Part shown: positions 27,432 through 35,761 of the stretch, piece by piece | Numbering within the stretch: the stretch's first letter is position 1 | How the letters are laid out: each line of letters opens with the position of its first letter | Assembly: GCA_013153635.1 (NCBI GenBank) | Contig: JAADDZ010000014.1 | Span: 124,001-188,000 of the forward strand | Length of the DNA: 64,000 nucleotides | Source: Aquificota bacterium | GTDB lineage: Bacteria; Aquificota; Aquificia; Aquificales; Hydrogenothermaceae | Direction of reading: 5' to 3' | Notes under the pieces: model-generated | What the model saw: only the letters and a program-made list of their open reading frames with translations | Told to the model about the DNA's origin: nothing | The model's database searches: none | Position numbers and translations under genes: made by a program

Positions 27432-28316
27432 ATGGTTTTTGACATAGGAATTCGAATATTAATAGTACTAACAACACTACTTTTGATATTTTATGAACAG
27501 TTAGACTATAAGATACCCTTTTTAGTGTTAACCTTATTTTATATATCATCTATTTTTGTTTTACTATCTTTCTCAAGAGAAAAACCTTTAAAATTCCTCA
27601 TATTCCTAGTAGATATCATATTTATATCAACTTTTTCTTACCTTACATCTTACCCAGAAATCGCTCTTTTTATATTCCCATTGGCTATAAATTTCTTAGA
27701 AAACAAAAAAAACATTATACAGTTCTCTATCTTTGCTTTGATTCCTGTCCTAGTAGGTATATATATATCTGGATTTTCAGAAATAGCTTTTATAACTATA
27801 TATCTAGCCTTTATCATTTCTTTTATAGGTTTTTATTCCAAACTAAACAAAGAAAAGCAGACCATAGATAAAATAAAATCAAACATGGAAAACCTATACG
27901 TACAAAATCTGGAACTTCAAGATGAAATAACCAAATACAAACATCTACAAGATATATATGACCTAACTATAAAACTAAACGAAAGGAAAATATCCTTACA
28001 AGCATACCTAACAGCTGTATATGAACTAACAAACACAAAAGGAATAGTCTTTTATGACTTTTTAGGAAAAAAATGTATATCTATAGGGAATCTAGAGTGT
28101 AAAAAAGATATTCCAAAATATCTAACTACCGGTTTTAATGTTTTACAAGATACCAAAGTAAACAAAGAACTGCTCACAAAGTACATAATATCCTTTTCTG
28201 TAGAAAACAAAAACAACATTCACGGCTTTCTACTATTAGGTTACGAATCTTTAGACGAAGAAGAGCTAAATATTATAAAAACGATATTTATAGGAATAAA
28301 ATCTTATCACTGCTAA
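27432..28316 (+). CDS. Membrane protein with coiled coil and GAF-like C-terminal domain
   Basis: Residues 1 to about 140 form four to six hydrophobic helices (VLTTLLLIFY, FLVLTLFYISSIFVLL, FIPVLVGIYIS-like segments, FITIYLAFIISFIGFY). A coiled coil follows at about 140-180 (KSNMENLYVQNLELQDEI), then a domain of about 110 residues that looks GAF-like (LTAVYELTNTKGIVFYDFLG, HGFLLLGYESLDEEELNIIKT). No kinase, GGDEF or EAL domain is attached. The layout resembles the N-terminal part of a sensor such as PelD, but homology is not established. It begins at the base after the preceding stop. Its end overlaps aat by four bases. Confidence 0.62.
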   Translation: MVFDIGIRILIVLTTLLLIFYEQLDYKIPFLVLTLFYISSIFVLLSFSREKPLKFLIFLVDIIFISTFSYLTSYPEIALFIFPLAINFLENKKNIIQFSIFALIPVLVGIYISGFSEIAFITIYLAFIISFIGFYSKLNKEKQTIDKIKSNMENLYVQNLELQDEITKYKHLQDIYDLTIKLNERKISLQAYLTAVYELTNTKGIVFYDFLGKKCISIGNLECKKDIPKYLTTGFNVLQDTKVNKELLTKYIISFSVENKNNIHGFLLLGYESLDEEELNIIKTIFIGIKSYHC

Positions 28317-28966
28317 TAAAGAGTTACAGCTACTTTTAACTCGTCTAAAAATCTATCTCTTGGAATCTCCACCGCTCCAAAATTAGCTAGATAGTTAGAA
28401 GAGACCTGACAGTCTATAAAATGAAAACCTTCTTTCTCTAATTTTTTAACAAGATGTACAAACGCAACTTTTGATGCATCTGAAACCCTAGAGAACATAG
28501 ACTCTCCAAAGAACACTTTTCCAATAACAACCCCATATAAACCACCTACTAATTGACCATCTAGATACGTTTCTACACTTTGAGCATAACCAAGAAGATA
28601 GAGTTTTTTGTATGCTTCTATAATCTCTGGTAATATCCATGTACCATTTTGCCCCTTTCTAGGGATTTTTGAACAGTTCCTTATCACCTGTTCAAAATCT
28701 CTATTAAAATAAACTTCAAATTTATCCTTTTTTAGAACCTTTTTTAAACTTCTAGAGATTTTTAAATCTTTGGGATAGAGTACCATTCTTGGGTCTGGAC
28801 TCCACCACAAAATAGGGTCTCCTTCACTATACCACGGAAAGATGCCCATTTTGTAAGCATCAAGAAGAGTTTGAGGAGATAAATCTCCTCCAATAGCAAC
28901 TAAACCATTCTTCGATGCAAATCTAGGGTTAGGAAAGCTATCTTCTAAATCTAGTATCTTAATCAT
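28313..28966 (-). CDS. aat: Leucyl/phenylalanyl-tRNA-protein transferase
   Basis: Adds leucine or phenylalanine from tRNA to proteins with N-terminal Arg or Lys, marking them for ClpS/ClpAP degradation (N-degron pathway). The family pattern is clear: FPNPRFASKNGLVAIGGDLSP near the N terminus, GIFPWYSEGDPILWWSPDPR, and FGESMFSRVSDASKVAFVHL. About 217 residues. ATG 28966 is preferred over a TTG two codons upstream; neither has a strong ribosome site. Confidence 0.94.
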   Translation of the reverse strand: MIKILDLEDSFPNPRFASKNGLVAIGGDLSPQTLLDAYKMGIFPWYSEGDPILWWSPDPRMVLYPKDLKISRSLKKVLKKDKFEVYFNRDFEQVIRNCSKIPRKGQNGTWILPEIIEAYKKLYLLGYAQSVETYLDGQLVGGLYGVVIGKVFFGESMFSRVSDASKVAFVHLVKKLEKEGFHFIDCQVSSNYLANFGAVEIPRDRFLDELKVAVTLY

Positions 28967-28989
28967 AAACAAAATTTAATCTTTTTATT

Positions 28990-29018
28990 AAAATTTTGCA
29001 AAATTTTCATATTATAAT
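28990..29018 (+). promoter_or_regulatory. thrC promoter with an 18-base palindrome in the aat-thrC spacer
   Basis: AAAATTTTGCAAAATTTT at 28990-29007 is a perfect palindrome. It is followed by TATAAT at 29013-29018, about 40 bases before the thrC ATG. The palindrome takes the place where a -35 would be and could serve an activator or repressor of either divergent gene. In such an AT-rich region chance cannot be excluded. Confidence 0.45.
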
Positions 29019-29057
29019 AATATCTCTTACATAATTTACTTCGGAGGCTGTAACTAA

Positions 29058-30296
29058 ATGGCAAAAATCAAAGGATTAGCATGCAAAGAATGCGGAAGAG
29101 AATATCCAATAGAACCTATACATGTGTGTGAATTCTGTTTTGGACCACTAGAGGTAGTATATGATTACGAAGAAATCAAAAAAAATATATCAAGAGAAAA
29201 GATAGAAAAAGGTCCAAAATCATTATGGAGATACATAGACCTACTTCCTGTAGAAAATGCTACAGTAGGTCTTTCAGCAGGATTTACCCCATTAATAAAA
29301 GCTGAAAATCTTGGAAAAGAATTAGGATTAAAAAATCTATACATAAAAGATGATTCTGTAAATCACCCTACCTTATCTTTCAAAGATAGAGTAGTAGCGG
29401 TTGCCCTATCCAAAGCAAAAGAGTTTGGATTTGATACAGCCGCTTGTGCTTCTACTGGGAATTTAGCAAACTCTGTATCAGCTCTGGCTTCGTCATCAGG
29501 AATGAAATGTTTTGTATTTATACCTTCAAACTTAGAAACCAATAAAATAATCGGTTCTCTAGTGTTTGACCCAGTTGTCGTTGCAGTAGACGGGAATTAT
29601 GACGATGTAAACAGGCTATCATCAGAAATAGCAAATGAATTTGGGTGGGCATTTGTAAACATAAACGTGAGACCTTACTATTCAGAAGGCTCAAAAACTC
29701 TAGCTTTTGAGGTGGCAGAACAGCTTGGGTGGAAATCCCCAGATGCAGTAGTAGCTCCACTAGCTTCAGGTTCTCTATACACCAAGATATGGAAAGGTTT
29801 TAATGAGCTAAAAGAAGTAGGTTTGATAAATGATAAACCTCCAAGAATGTACGGAGCCCAAGCATCTGGTTGCAGTCCAATATACGAAGCATTCAAAGAA
29901 GGTAGAGATTGGATAAAGCCTGTAAAACCAGACACAATAGCAAAATCTATAGCTATTGGAAACCCTGCAGATGGTCCTTATGCAGTAAAAGTCGCTAAAG
30001 AAAGCAAAGGAGACATGGAAATCGCAACAAATGAAGAAATCATAGAAGGAATCAAACTCCTAGCAAAAACAGAGGGTATCTTTACAGAGACCGCTGGAGG
30101 TACAACGATAGCGGTACTAAAAAAATTCGCAGAAAAAGGTGTATTCAATCCAGAAGAAATCATAGTAGCCTATGTAACAGGAAACGGTTATAAAACAATG
30201 GAAGTCCTTGAAGGACATCTAAAATCACCTATACATATAAAACCATCTCTTCACGAATTTAAAGAAAAAGTTATCGGTCAAACAGTAAAAGGATAA
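29058..30296 (+). CDS. thrC: Threonine synthase
   Basis: PLP enzyme converting O-phosphohomoserine to threonine. The N terminus carries a zinc-ribbon-like pair of Cys (CKECGREYP and CEFCFGPLEV), common in thermophile and archaeal ThrC. The PLP lysine is in TLSFKDRVVAVAL, the phosphate-binding loop in ACASTGNLANS, and TAGGTTIAVLKK lies near the end. The 412 residues fit. The ribosome site GGAGG is upstream. The next two small genes follow in close order, which links ThrC's substrate pool to sulfur transfer (see findings). Confidence 0.93.
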   Translation: MAKIKGLACKECGREYPIEPIHVCEFCFGPLEVVYDYEEIKKNISREKIEKGPKSLWRYIDLLPVENATVGLSAGFTPLIKAENLGKELGLKNLYIKDDSVNHPTLSFKDRVVAVALSKAKEFGFDTAACASTGNLANSVSALASSSGMKCFVFIPSNLETNKIIGSLVFDPVVVAVDGNYDDVNRLSSEIANEFGWAFVNINVRPYYSEGSKTLAFEVAEQLGWKSPDAVVAPLASGSLYTKIWKGFNELKEVGLINDKPPRMYGAQASGCSPIYEAFKEGRDWIKPVKPDTIAKSIAIGNPADGPYAVKVAKESKGDMEIATNEEIIEGIKLLAKTEGIFTETAGGTTIAVLKKFAEKGVFNPEEIIVAYVTGNGYKTMEVLEGHLKSPIHIKPSLHEFKEKVIGQTVKG

Positions 30297-30309
30297 AAGG
30301 AGGAATGAA

Positions 30310-30588
30310 ATGGCAGTAACAGTAAGAATACCAACAGCTTTAAGGAGAATAACCCAAGGACAAGGAGAAGTCCAGATAGAAGCTTCTACAATAGGTGAAC
30401 TTATCGAAAAACTAGAAGAAGAATTCCCGGGAATAAAAGAAAGACTAGTAGACGAAAATGGAGAAATTAGAAAGTTTGTAAACTTTTTTGTAAACGACGA
30501 AGACATAAGGTTTTTACAAGGCAAAGACACACCACTAAAAGAAGGAGATGTAGTATCTATAATACCTGCAATAGCAGGAGGAAAATGA
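30310..30588 (+). CDS. ThiS/MoaD-like sulfur carrier protein (HcyS/CysO-like), C terminus GGK
   Basis: Beta-grasp ubiquitin-like protein of 92 residues. VRIPTALRRITQGQGEV, IGELIEKLEEEFPGIKERL and VSIIPAIAGG are the MoaD-type landmarks. The chain ends Gly-Gly-Lys, one residue past the diglycine that is adenylated and turned into a thiocarboxylate, so removal of the last Lys by a protease is probably needed. Position after thrC rather than among molybdopterin genes suggests a role in amino acid sulfur metabolism, as for CysO or the Wolinella HcyS system. That role is inferred. It overlaps the next gene by four bases. Confidence 0.8.
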   Translation: MAVTVRIPTALRRITQGQGEVQIEASTIGELIEKLEEEFPGIKERLVDENGEIRKFVNFFVNDEDIRFLQGKDTPLKEGDVVSIIPAIAGGK

Positions 30589-30830
30589 TGAACTCTATGA
30601 AACTTAAATTAATCTATCCAGAAGAAAAAATAAAAGAGCCAATCCTAAGCAAGTTATGTAAAACCTTCGATGTAGACATCAACATCAGAAAGGCAAATGT
30701 ACAAGAGAATATCGGTTGGCTAGAACTAGAACTAATAGGAACAGAAGAAGAGATAGAAAAAGCTATGGACTGGCTTATAAAACAAGGTATAGAAGTATCC
30801 CCTTTAGAAGGACAGGTATTTACTGAATAA
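30585..30830 (+). CDS. NIL-domain small protein
   Basis: An 81-residue protein with the NIL ferredoxin-like fold pattern found at the C terminus of MetN transporters and in small proteins near homocysteine-forming genes: KLKLIYPEEKIKEPILSKL, NIRKANVQENIGWLELELIG, EEIEKAMDWLIKQGIEV. It lacks cysteines, so it is not an Fe-S protein. It overlaps the sulfur-carrier gene by four bases and ppx by one, so it is translated with them. It may sense or bind methionine or assist sulfur insertion; this is inference. Confidence 0.75.
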   Translation: MMNSMKLKLIYPEEKIKEPILSKLCKTFDVDINIRKANVQENIGWLELELIGTEEEIEKAMDWLIKQGIEVSPLEGQVFTE

Positions 30831-31801
30831 TGCCACTGAAAATAGCGGTAATAGACATAGGAACATACTCTACAAGACTACTTATAAGTGGGATACATAT
30901 CAAACAAACCTTTGAAGAAACTATCAAAAATATAGAAGACATTCTGTCAGTAGGGAGAATTACAGCCCTTGGTAGAGGAGTAAAAGAAACCAAACTCCTC
31001 CAAGAAGAAGCGATAAATGAAACTCTAACCATACTAAAAGAGTATGTACTCATAGCTCAAGAGCATCAGGTAGACAAAATTATTGGGTTTGCTACCCAAG
31101 CATGTAGAACAGCAAAAAATGGAGAAGAATTTTTAAAAAAAGTAAGAGAACTAGGAATAGATGTAACCCTTATAGATGGAGAAAAAGAGGCTTGTCTCTC
31201 TTTTTTAGCCACTGCCTTTGGCGTTTTACCAAAAAGTAGTTTTGTAGTAATAGACCAAGGAGGAGGGAGTACTGAATATGCATATGGAAAAAAAGATAAT
31301 ACTAACTACAAGCTGTTAAAATCTGAATCCTTTCCTTTTGGTATTGTAAATCTAACAGAACAATTTGTTAAACACGACCCTCCACTACAATCTGAACTAA
31401 GCCAGATGAAAAATCAGATAAAACCTTACATAGAAAAAGCCTATAGAGAAATGAAAGAAGCAGAAGAACTAATCGGACTTGGAGGAACGATAACCACCCT
31501 AGTAGCCCTAGAACATAACATATACCCATATTCTTCTCAAAAAGTCCATGGACAGATACTAACCAAAAAAACCATAGAAAAATGGCTAAAAAAACTCTCA
31601 TCTTTAACCATAAAGCAAAGAAAAGCTATCCCAATAATAGAAGACAAAAGAGCAGAAGCGATAATAGCTGGTATAGTTATATTTGATACAACATTAGAAG
31701 TGTTCAAAAAAGAGAAACTAAAAGTTAGCGACTGGGGATTGAGACATGGAGCAGTGATAAAAGAAGTGATGAAGATTTTTGGGAGAAATAACACATGTTA
31801 A
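30830..31801 (+). CDS. ppx: Exopolyphosphatase / guanosine pentaphosphatase (Ppx/GppA family)
   Basis: Member of the ASKHA phosphotransferase fold that degrades polyphosphate or converts pppGpp to ppGpp. The phosphate-1 loop IDIGTYSTRLLI is at the N terminus, and the phosphate-2 loop is VIDQGGGSTEYAY. The middle shows IGFATQACRTAKNGEEFL and ELIGLGGTITTLVALE. The 323 residues correspond to the short form without the C-terminal HD domain. ATG 30830 overlaps the previous stop (TAATG). The end overlaps hisC by seven bases. Confidence 0.9.
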   Translation: MPLKIAVIDIGTYSTRLLISGIHIKQTFEETIKNIEDILSVGRITALGRGVKETKLLQEEAINETLTILKEYVLIAQEHQVDKIIGFATQACRTAKNGEEFLKKVRELGIDVTLIDGEKEACLSFLATAFGVLPKSSFVVIDQGGGSTEYAYGKKDNTNYKLLKSESFPFGIVNLTEQFVKHDPPLQSELSQMKNQIKPYIEKAYREMKEAEELIGLGGTITTLVALEHNIYPYSSQKVHGQILTKKTIEKWLKKLSSLTIKQRKAIPIIEDKRAEAIIAGIVIFDTTLEVFKKEKLKVSDWGLRHGAVIKEVMKIFGRNNTC

Positions 31802-32898
31802 ACATTCCACCGTATCTAAAATCTATAAAACCTTACAAATCAGGAAAACCAATAGAAGAACTAAAAAGAGAGCTAGGACTTACAGAAATCATAAAACTAG
31901 CATCAAACGAAAATCCTTTTGGCTGTTCTCTGTTAGTTAAAAGAGCTATAGAACAGCAAACAGTACATATAAACAGATACCCAGACGGAAAAGCATATTA
32001 CCTACGAGACCAGCTCTCTAAATTTTTAGAGATAGACCAAGATGAAATCATATTTGGTAACGGCTCAAACGAAATAATAGATTTAACAGCAAGAGTATTC
32101 CTATCTCCAGATGCAGATGCTTTAGCATTTCAAGGGTCTTTTCCTATCTATAAGCTAGTTAGTAAAACAGTTGGAGCAAACTTTATAGAAGTCCCTTTAG
32201 AGTGTGACTTCTCTAGAAATTTGGAAAAATTATTAAACGCTATCACTCCAAAAACGAAAGTGATATTCATAGACAACCCTTGTAACCCTACAGGTTTTGC
32301 AAACAAAAAAGAAGAATTTGACCAGTTTATAAAAGCCTTACCTAACGATGTAGTCCTAGTTTTAGATGAAGCTTATCATGAATATACAAAAGGACATAAT
32401 ATCCCTAATGGACTAAATTACATACACCCGATAAATCCAAATATCCCAAAAAAAAATGTGATACTGCTTAGAACTTTCTCAAAAGCTTACGGTCTGGCTG
32501 GCTTAAGAATAGGATACGCAGTAGCCCAAAAAGAGATTGTCGAAATTTTAGAAAAAGTGAGACAGCCATTTAACACAAACCTTCTAGCTCAAATAGGAGC
32601 TTTAGAAGCTCTAAAAGACCAGAATTTCGTAGAGTTCTCTGTAAAAGAAAATGAAAAAGGCAAAATTCAGCTTTACGAAGGCTTTGAACAGCTTGGGATA
32701 AAATTTTTACCCACATATGCAAACTTTATCATGTTCCAAGTAGAAGACGCAGACAAAGTATACAATCAGCTACTAAAAGAAGGTATCATAATAAGACCCG
32801 CTTTTGGTTTCGATAACTGGCTTAGGGTTTCCATCGGTACAAAAGACGAAAACATAAAATTTTTATCAGCATTAAAAGGTATTTTAGAAAAATGTTAA
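31795..32898 (+). CDS. hisC: Histidinol-phosphate aminotransferase
   Basis: PLP fold type I enzyme that makes histidinol phosphate; related copies also serve aromatic amino acids. SNENPFGCSLLVKRAIE, IIFGNGSNEIIDL, DNPCNPTGFA, LDEAYHEY and the PLP lysine in RTFSKAYGLAGLRIGYA are all present. The 367 residues are typical. It overlaps ppx by seven bases and the SDR gene by seven bases. No other his gene is in the window, which fits the scattered pathway genes of Aquificota. Confidence 0.93.
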   Translation: MLNIPPYLKSIKPYKSGKPIEELKRELGLTEIIKLASNENPFGCSLLVKRAIEQQTVHINRYPDGKAYYLRDQLSKFLEIDQDEIIFGNGSNEIIDLTARVFLSPDADALAFQGSFPIYKLVSKTVGANFIEVPLECDFSRNLEKLLNAITPKTKVIFIDNPCNPTGFANKKEEFDQFIKALPNDVVLVLDEAYHEYTKGHNIPNGLNYIHPINPNIPKKNVILLRTFSKAYGLAGLRIGYAVAQKEIVEILEKVRQPFNTNLLAQIGALEALKDQNFVEFSVKENEKGKIQLYEGFEQLGIKFLPTYANFIMFQVEDADKVYNQLLKEGIIIRPAFGFDNWLRVSIGTKDENIKFLSALKGILEKC

Positions 32899-33563
32899 AA
32901 AATAAAGTTACCCTGATAACTGGTTCTAGCATAGGTATAGGTAGATACACAGCTTACGAGTTTGCAAAAGAACAAGCGATTGTAATAATCACATATTACA
33001 AAGATAAGGAAGAAGCGATAAAAACTTATAAAAACTGCTTAGAGTTAGGCATGCCAGAAGGGAAAATCTTATATTTGAACCTCAAAGACAACCAAAGTAT
33101 AAAAAATTGTGTCAAAGAAGTGGTTGACAGTTATGGACAGATAGACATTTTGATAAACAACGCAGGAGTTCTTGCATGGAAACCTCTAAGAGAACAATCC
33201 TTTGAAGAGATAGAAAATCAAGTGAGGGTAAATCTAGAAGGCTTAATAAAATTCACAAAAGAATCTTTACCGTTTATAACCCAATCAATAATAAACATTG
33301 GAAGCGGTGCAGGAAAAACAGCTTTCCCTGAACTTACCACTTATTGTGCTACCAAATTTGGAGTAAGAGGGTTTACCCAAGCCTTAGCTTTAGAAGAGCC
33401 TCATATAAACATATATGTGGTTAATCCGGGAATGACAGCAACGAAGATGACAGGATACAAAGGGGTAAGTCCAAAAATAGTAGCAAAAGTTATACTAAAT
33501 ACAGCCAAAGGTATCTATAAAAAACCTTCTGGCTCTGATATAGATGTATGGGAATATTACTAA
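32892..33563 (+). CDS. Short-chain dehydrogenase/reductase
   Basis: NAD(P)-dependent oxidoreductase of the FabG-like classical SDR group, 223 residues. The cofactor motif TGSSIGIG is near residue 9, INNAGVLAWKP follows, and the catalytic Tyr-X3-Lys is in YCATKFGVRGF with the Ser in INIGSGAGKT. The Asn-Pro-Gly segment VVNPGMTAT is also typical. The substrate is unknown. It is a little short compared with FabG (about 245). The 3' end overlaps the convergent unknown gene by four bases. Confidence 0.85.
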   Translation: MLKNKVTLITGSSIGIGRYTAYEFAKEQAIVIITYYKDKEEAIKTYKNCLELGMPEGKILYLNLKDNQSIKNCVKEVVDSYGQIDILINNAGVLAWKPLREQSFEEIENQVRVNLEGLIKFTKESLPFITQSIINIGSGAGKTAFPELTTYCATKFGVRGFTQALALEEPHINIYVVNPGMTATKMTGYKGVSPKIVAKVILNTAKGIYKKPSGSDIDVWEYY

Positions 33564-33937
33564 GCTTTCTTTTTTCTAATACCAAAAAGCAACTGGTCAG
33601 TAAATTTTATAAGCCAGTCTTCGAAATTCTCCTGATTAGGGTTTTTTGAGTATATCCATTCTTCATCATACAAAATCACTGAATCAAAATGCTTTTCTAA
33701 CTCTTCATCTCCAAAATTCACAACTATAGTCTCATCTACAACCACGAGTTTTGGACTAGAATCTAAGATTCCTTTCTCTTTTAAGATAGTTTGATAATCT
33801 TTATCCATCTCATCGTAGGTCAAAATCGTATAAGTATGCTTTAGATGTTCGTTTTCATCTACAAGGTAGTATATATCTATAACTTTCTCTACTACTGGTT
33901 TTAAAAACTTTACACTTCCAACCGTTATCTTTTCCAT
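33560..33937 (-). CDS. Unknown 125-residue protein at the end of the ybeZ-dsrE operon
   Basis: Not recognised. It is soluble, acidic and contains no cysteine, so it is unlikely to be a redox partner of the neighbouring DsrE-like protein. Visible features are alternating beta-strand stretches (SPKLVVVDETIVVNFGDEE, FDSVILYDEEW) and a basic C terminus RKKKA. It starts ten bases after the dsrE2 stop and is the last gene of a seven-gene run. An anti-parallel ferredoxin-like or thioredoxin-like fold is possible. Orthologues next to dsrE2 in related genomes would support a shared role. Confidence 0.65.
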   Translation of the reverse strand: MEKITVGSVKFLKPVVEKVIDIYYLVDENEHLKHTYTILTYDEMDKDYQTILKEKGILDSSPKLVVVDETIVVNFGDEELEKHFDSVILYDEEWIYSKNPNQENFEDWLIKFTDQLLFGIRKKKA

Positions 33938-33947
33938 ATGATTTCCC

Positions 33948-34421
33948 TCAAAATGTCATTACTATTGGCTTATCAGAACTATTTACAAAATTTAAAAAAG
34001 TGGCGGCTCCTGCTGGTTTCTGTACACCTTCTATCAAGTCTTCTTTCTTGTAACCAAACATCTGCATAGCAGTTTGGCAGGGGAAAAGTTTCACATCAAG
34101 CTCCAAAGCCTGATTTATCAACTCTTCTAAAGAAGGTATCTTGTTTTTTTTCATCATCTTTTTCATCATATTTGTTGCAAAATCCATCATTCCCGGAAGA
34201 ATAGTTACTATCTGTGGAACAGATACAGGCATAGCAGGATTTCCTATAGGGGATACTTTGAGATTTTTTAGTTTTTCCTTATGAATAACATTTATTCCAT
34301 AAAAACTAAAAAACATACCTGTTTCCATACCCATAGCGGCGGCAGTAGTAGCAAGCATAAAAGGAGGAAGTACTTTGTCAAGAGTTCCACTTAAAACGAT
34401 AATTCCTACTCGTGTTTTCAT
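33948..34421 (-). CDS. DsrE/F-like (DsrE2-type) sulfurtransferase-related protein
   Basis: The 157 residues match the DsrE/DsrF/DrsH-like family, DsrE2 type. RVGIIVLSGTLDKVLPPFMLA at the N terminus is followed by AAAMGMETGMFFSFYGINVI and the C-terminal cysteine motif PCQTAMQMFGYKKEDLI, whose Cys normally carries persulfide sulfur. DsrE2 proteins are often membrane-associated and linked to sulfur oxidation with rhodanese and TusA, none of which are adjacent here. This fits a sulfur-metabolising organism. It lies 14 bases after rseP in the same operon. Confidence 0.85.
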   Translation of the reverse strand: MKTRVGIIVLSGTLDKVLPPFMLATTAAAMGMETGMFFSFYGINVIHKEKLKNLKVSPIGNPAMPVSVPQIVTILPGMMDFATNMMKKMMKKNKIPSLEELINQALELDVKLFPCQTAMQMFGYKKEDLIEGVQKPAGAATFLNFVNSSDKPIVMTF

Positions 34422-34435
34422 AAATATCCTCTCTC

Positions 34436-35761
34436 TTAGGATAAAGCTCTTAATATATCATTGAATATCACAAATATCATCAGCGTTCCTAGTAATGCAA
34501 AACCAAGATAAGCAAGATACTCTTTTGCTTTTTCAGGTATAGGTCTTCTTAATATAGATTCTATAAGAAGAATAGCGATAAGCCCTCCATCTAAAACAGG
34601 TATAGGAAGTAGATTCAAGTATCCTAACTGAAGGGATATAAAAGCAACTGTAAGTAAAAACGCTGATAGACCTGTTTCAAGAGCTTGTCCAGAAAACTGT
34701 GCTATCGCTATAGGTCCTCCTAGCGTTTTTAAAGAAATCTCACCTGTTACTAGCCCTTTTATAACAGTACCTATTGCAACTGTTAACTCCCATGTTTTTT
34801 CAAGCCCTTTTTTGACAGCTTCGAAGAATGGGTACTTTATAGTTTTTGTTTCTATAACAGGAGTGATACCTAACACATACCTGTTTAGTTTTTCATCTTT
34901 TTTCGGCTTAACAACAACGGTAAAAATCTTATCCCCTCTTTTTACTGTAAGAGCTAATTTTTTATCATCTTTAAGAGACGATAAAATCTCCACTATCTCA
35001 AACCATGTCTTTATAGGTTTGCCATTGATAGCTAAGATTACATCTCCCGGCTTTAAACCTGCCTGCTCTGCTGGAGACCCTTCTAAAACCTTATCTACAA
35101 CTGGAGGTAGTAGAGGGGATATTCCCAAAGATTCCTTAGTTATATTCTCTGGTATCTTAACAGGTATGATTAACTCTTTTCCATTTCTTATAACTTTAAG
35201 ATGGGCTACCTTTCCAGCTTTCATTCCAATCATCATAGTAAACTCTTTCCAGTTTTTGACAGGGTGGTCATCAACAGCAACAATTTTGTCAAAAGGTTTT
35301 AGCCCAGCTTTTGAAGCGTAAGAATCAGGCTGAACATATCCAATAACTACCGGTTCTTCCATATAAGCTGGCTCTTTTATACCCATCATATATACAGCAG
35401 AAAATAAAAATATAGCAAGAAGTATATTAAATAAAGGTCCAGCAAAAGCTATAAGTATCTTTTGCCATCTAGGTTTAGCATGAAAAGAACGAGGGTCATT
35501 TAGGGCATTTTCATCTACCTTTCCTTGAACAGGTTCAGTCATAGAGTCCTCGCCATACATCTTTACATATCCACCAAGAGGGATAAGAGCTATCTGGTAT
35601 ACAGTTTCTTTTCCTTTCCATCTAATTATGGGAGGTCCAAAACCTATAGAAAATACTTCAACTTTTACTCCAAAAAGTCTGGCAAAAAGAAAATGTCCAA
35701 ATTCGTGAATAGTGATTAACACACCTATCATTATCAAAAATGCAACTATACTCGTTAACAA
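34436..35761 (-). CDS. rseP: Site-2 metalloprotease RseP (M50), two PDZ domains
   Basis: Intramembrane zinc protease that cleaves anti-sigma factors and signal peptides. The zinc motif is TIHEFGHFLFARLFGVKVE in the first membrane helix, and the third ligand motif LNLLPIPVLDGG is near the C terminus. Two PDZ domains lie between about residues 125-200 and 205-290 (VGYVQPDSYASKAGLKPFD; VLEGSPAEQAGLKPGD). The 441 residues are typical. The start follows the dxr stop directly, the common dxr-rseP pairing. Confidence 0.95.
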   Translation of the reverse strand: MLTSIVAFLIMIGVLITIHEFGHFLFARLFGVKVEVFSIGFGPPIIRWKGKETVYQIALIPLGGYVKMYGEDSMTEPVQGKVDENALNDPRSFHAKPRWQKILIAFAGPLFNILLAIFLFSAVYMMGIKEPAYMEEPVVIGYVQPDSYASKAGLKPFDKIVAVDDHPVKNWKEFTMMIGMKAGKVAHLKVIRNGKELIIPVKIPENITKESLGISPLLPPVVDKVLEGSPAEQAGLKPGDVILAINGKPIKTWFEIVEILSSLKDDKKLALTVKRGDKIFTVVVKPKKDEKLNRYVLGITPVIETKTIKYPFFEAVKKGLEKTWELTVAIGTVIKGLVTGEISLKTLGGPIAIAQFSGQALETGLSAFLLTVAFISLQLGYLNLLPIPVLDGGLIAILLIESILRRPIPEKAKEYLAYLGFALLGTLMIFVIFNDILRALS

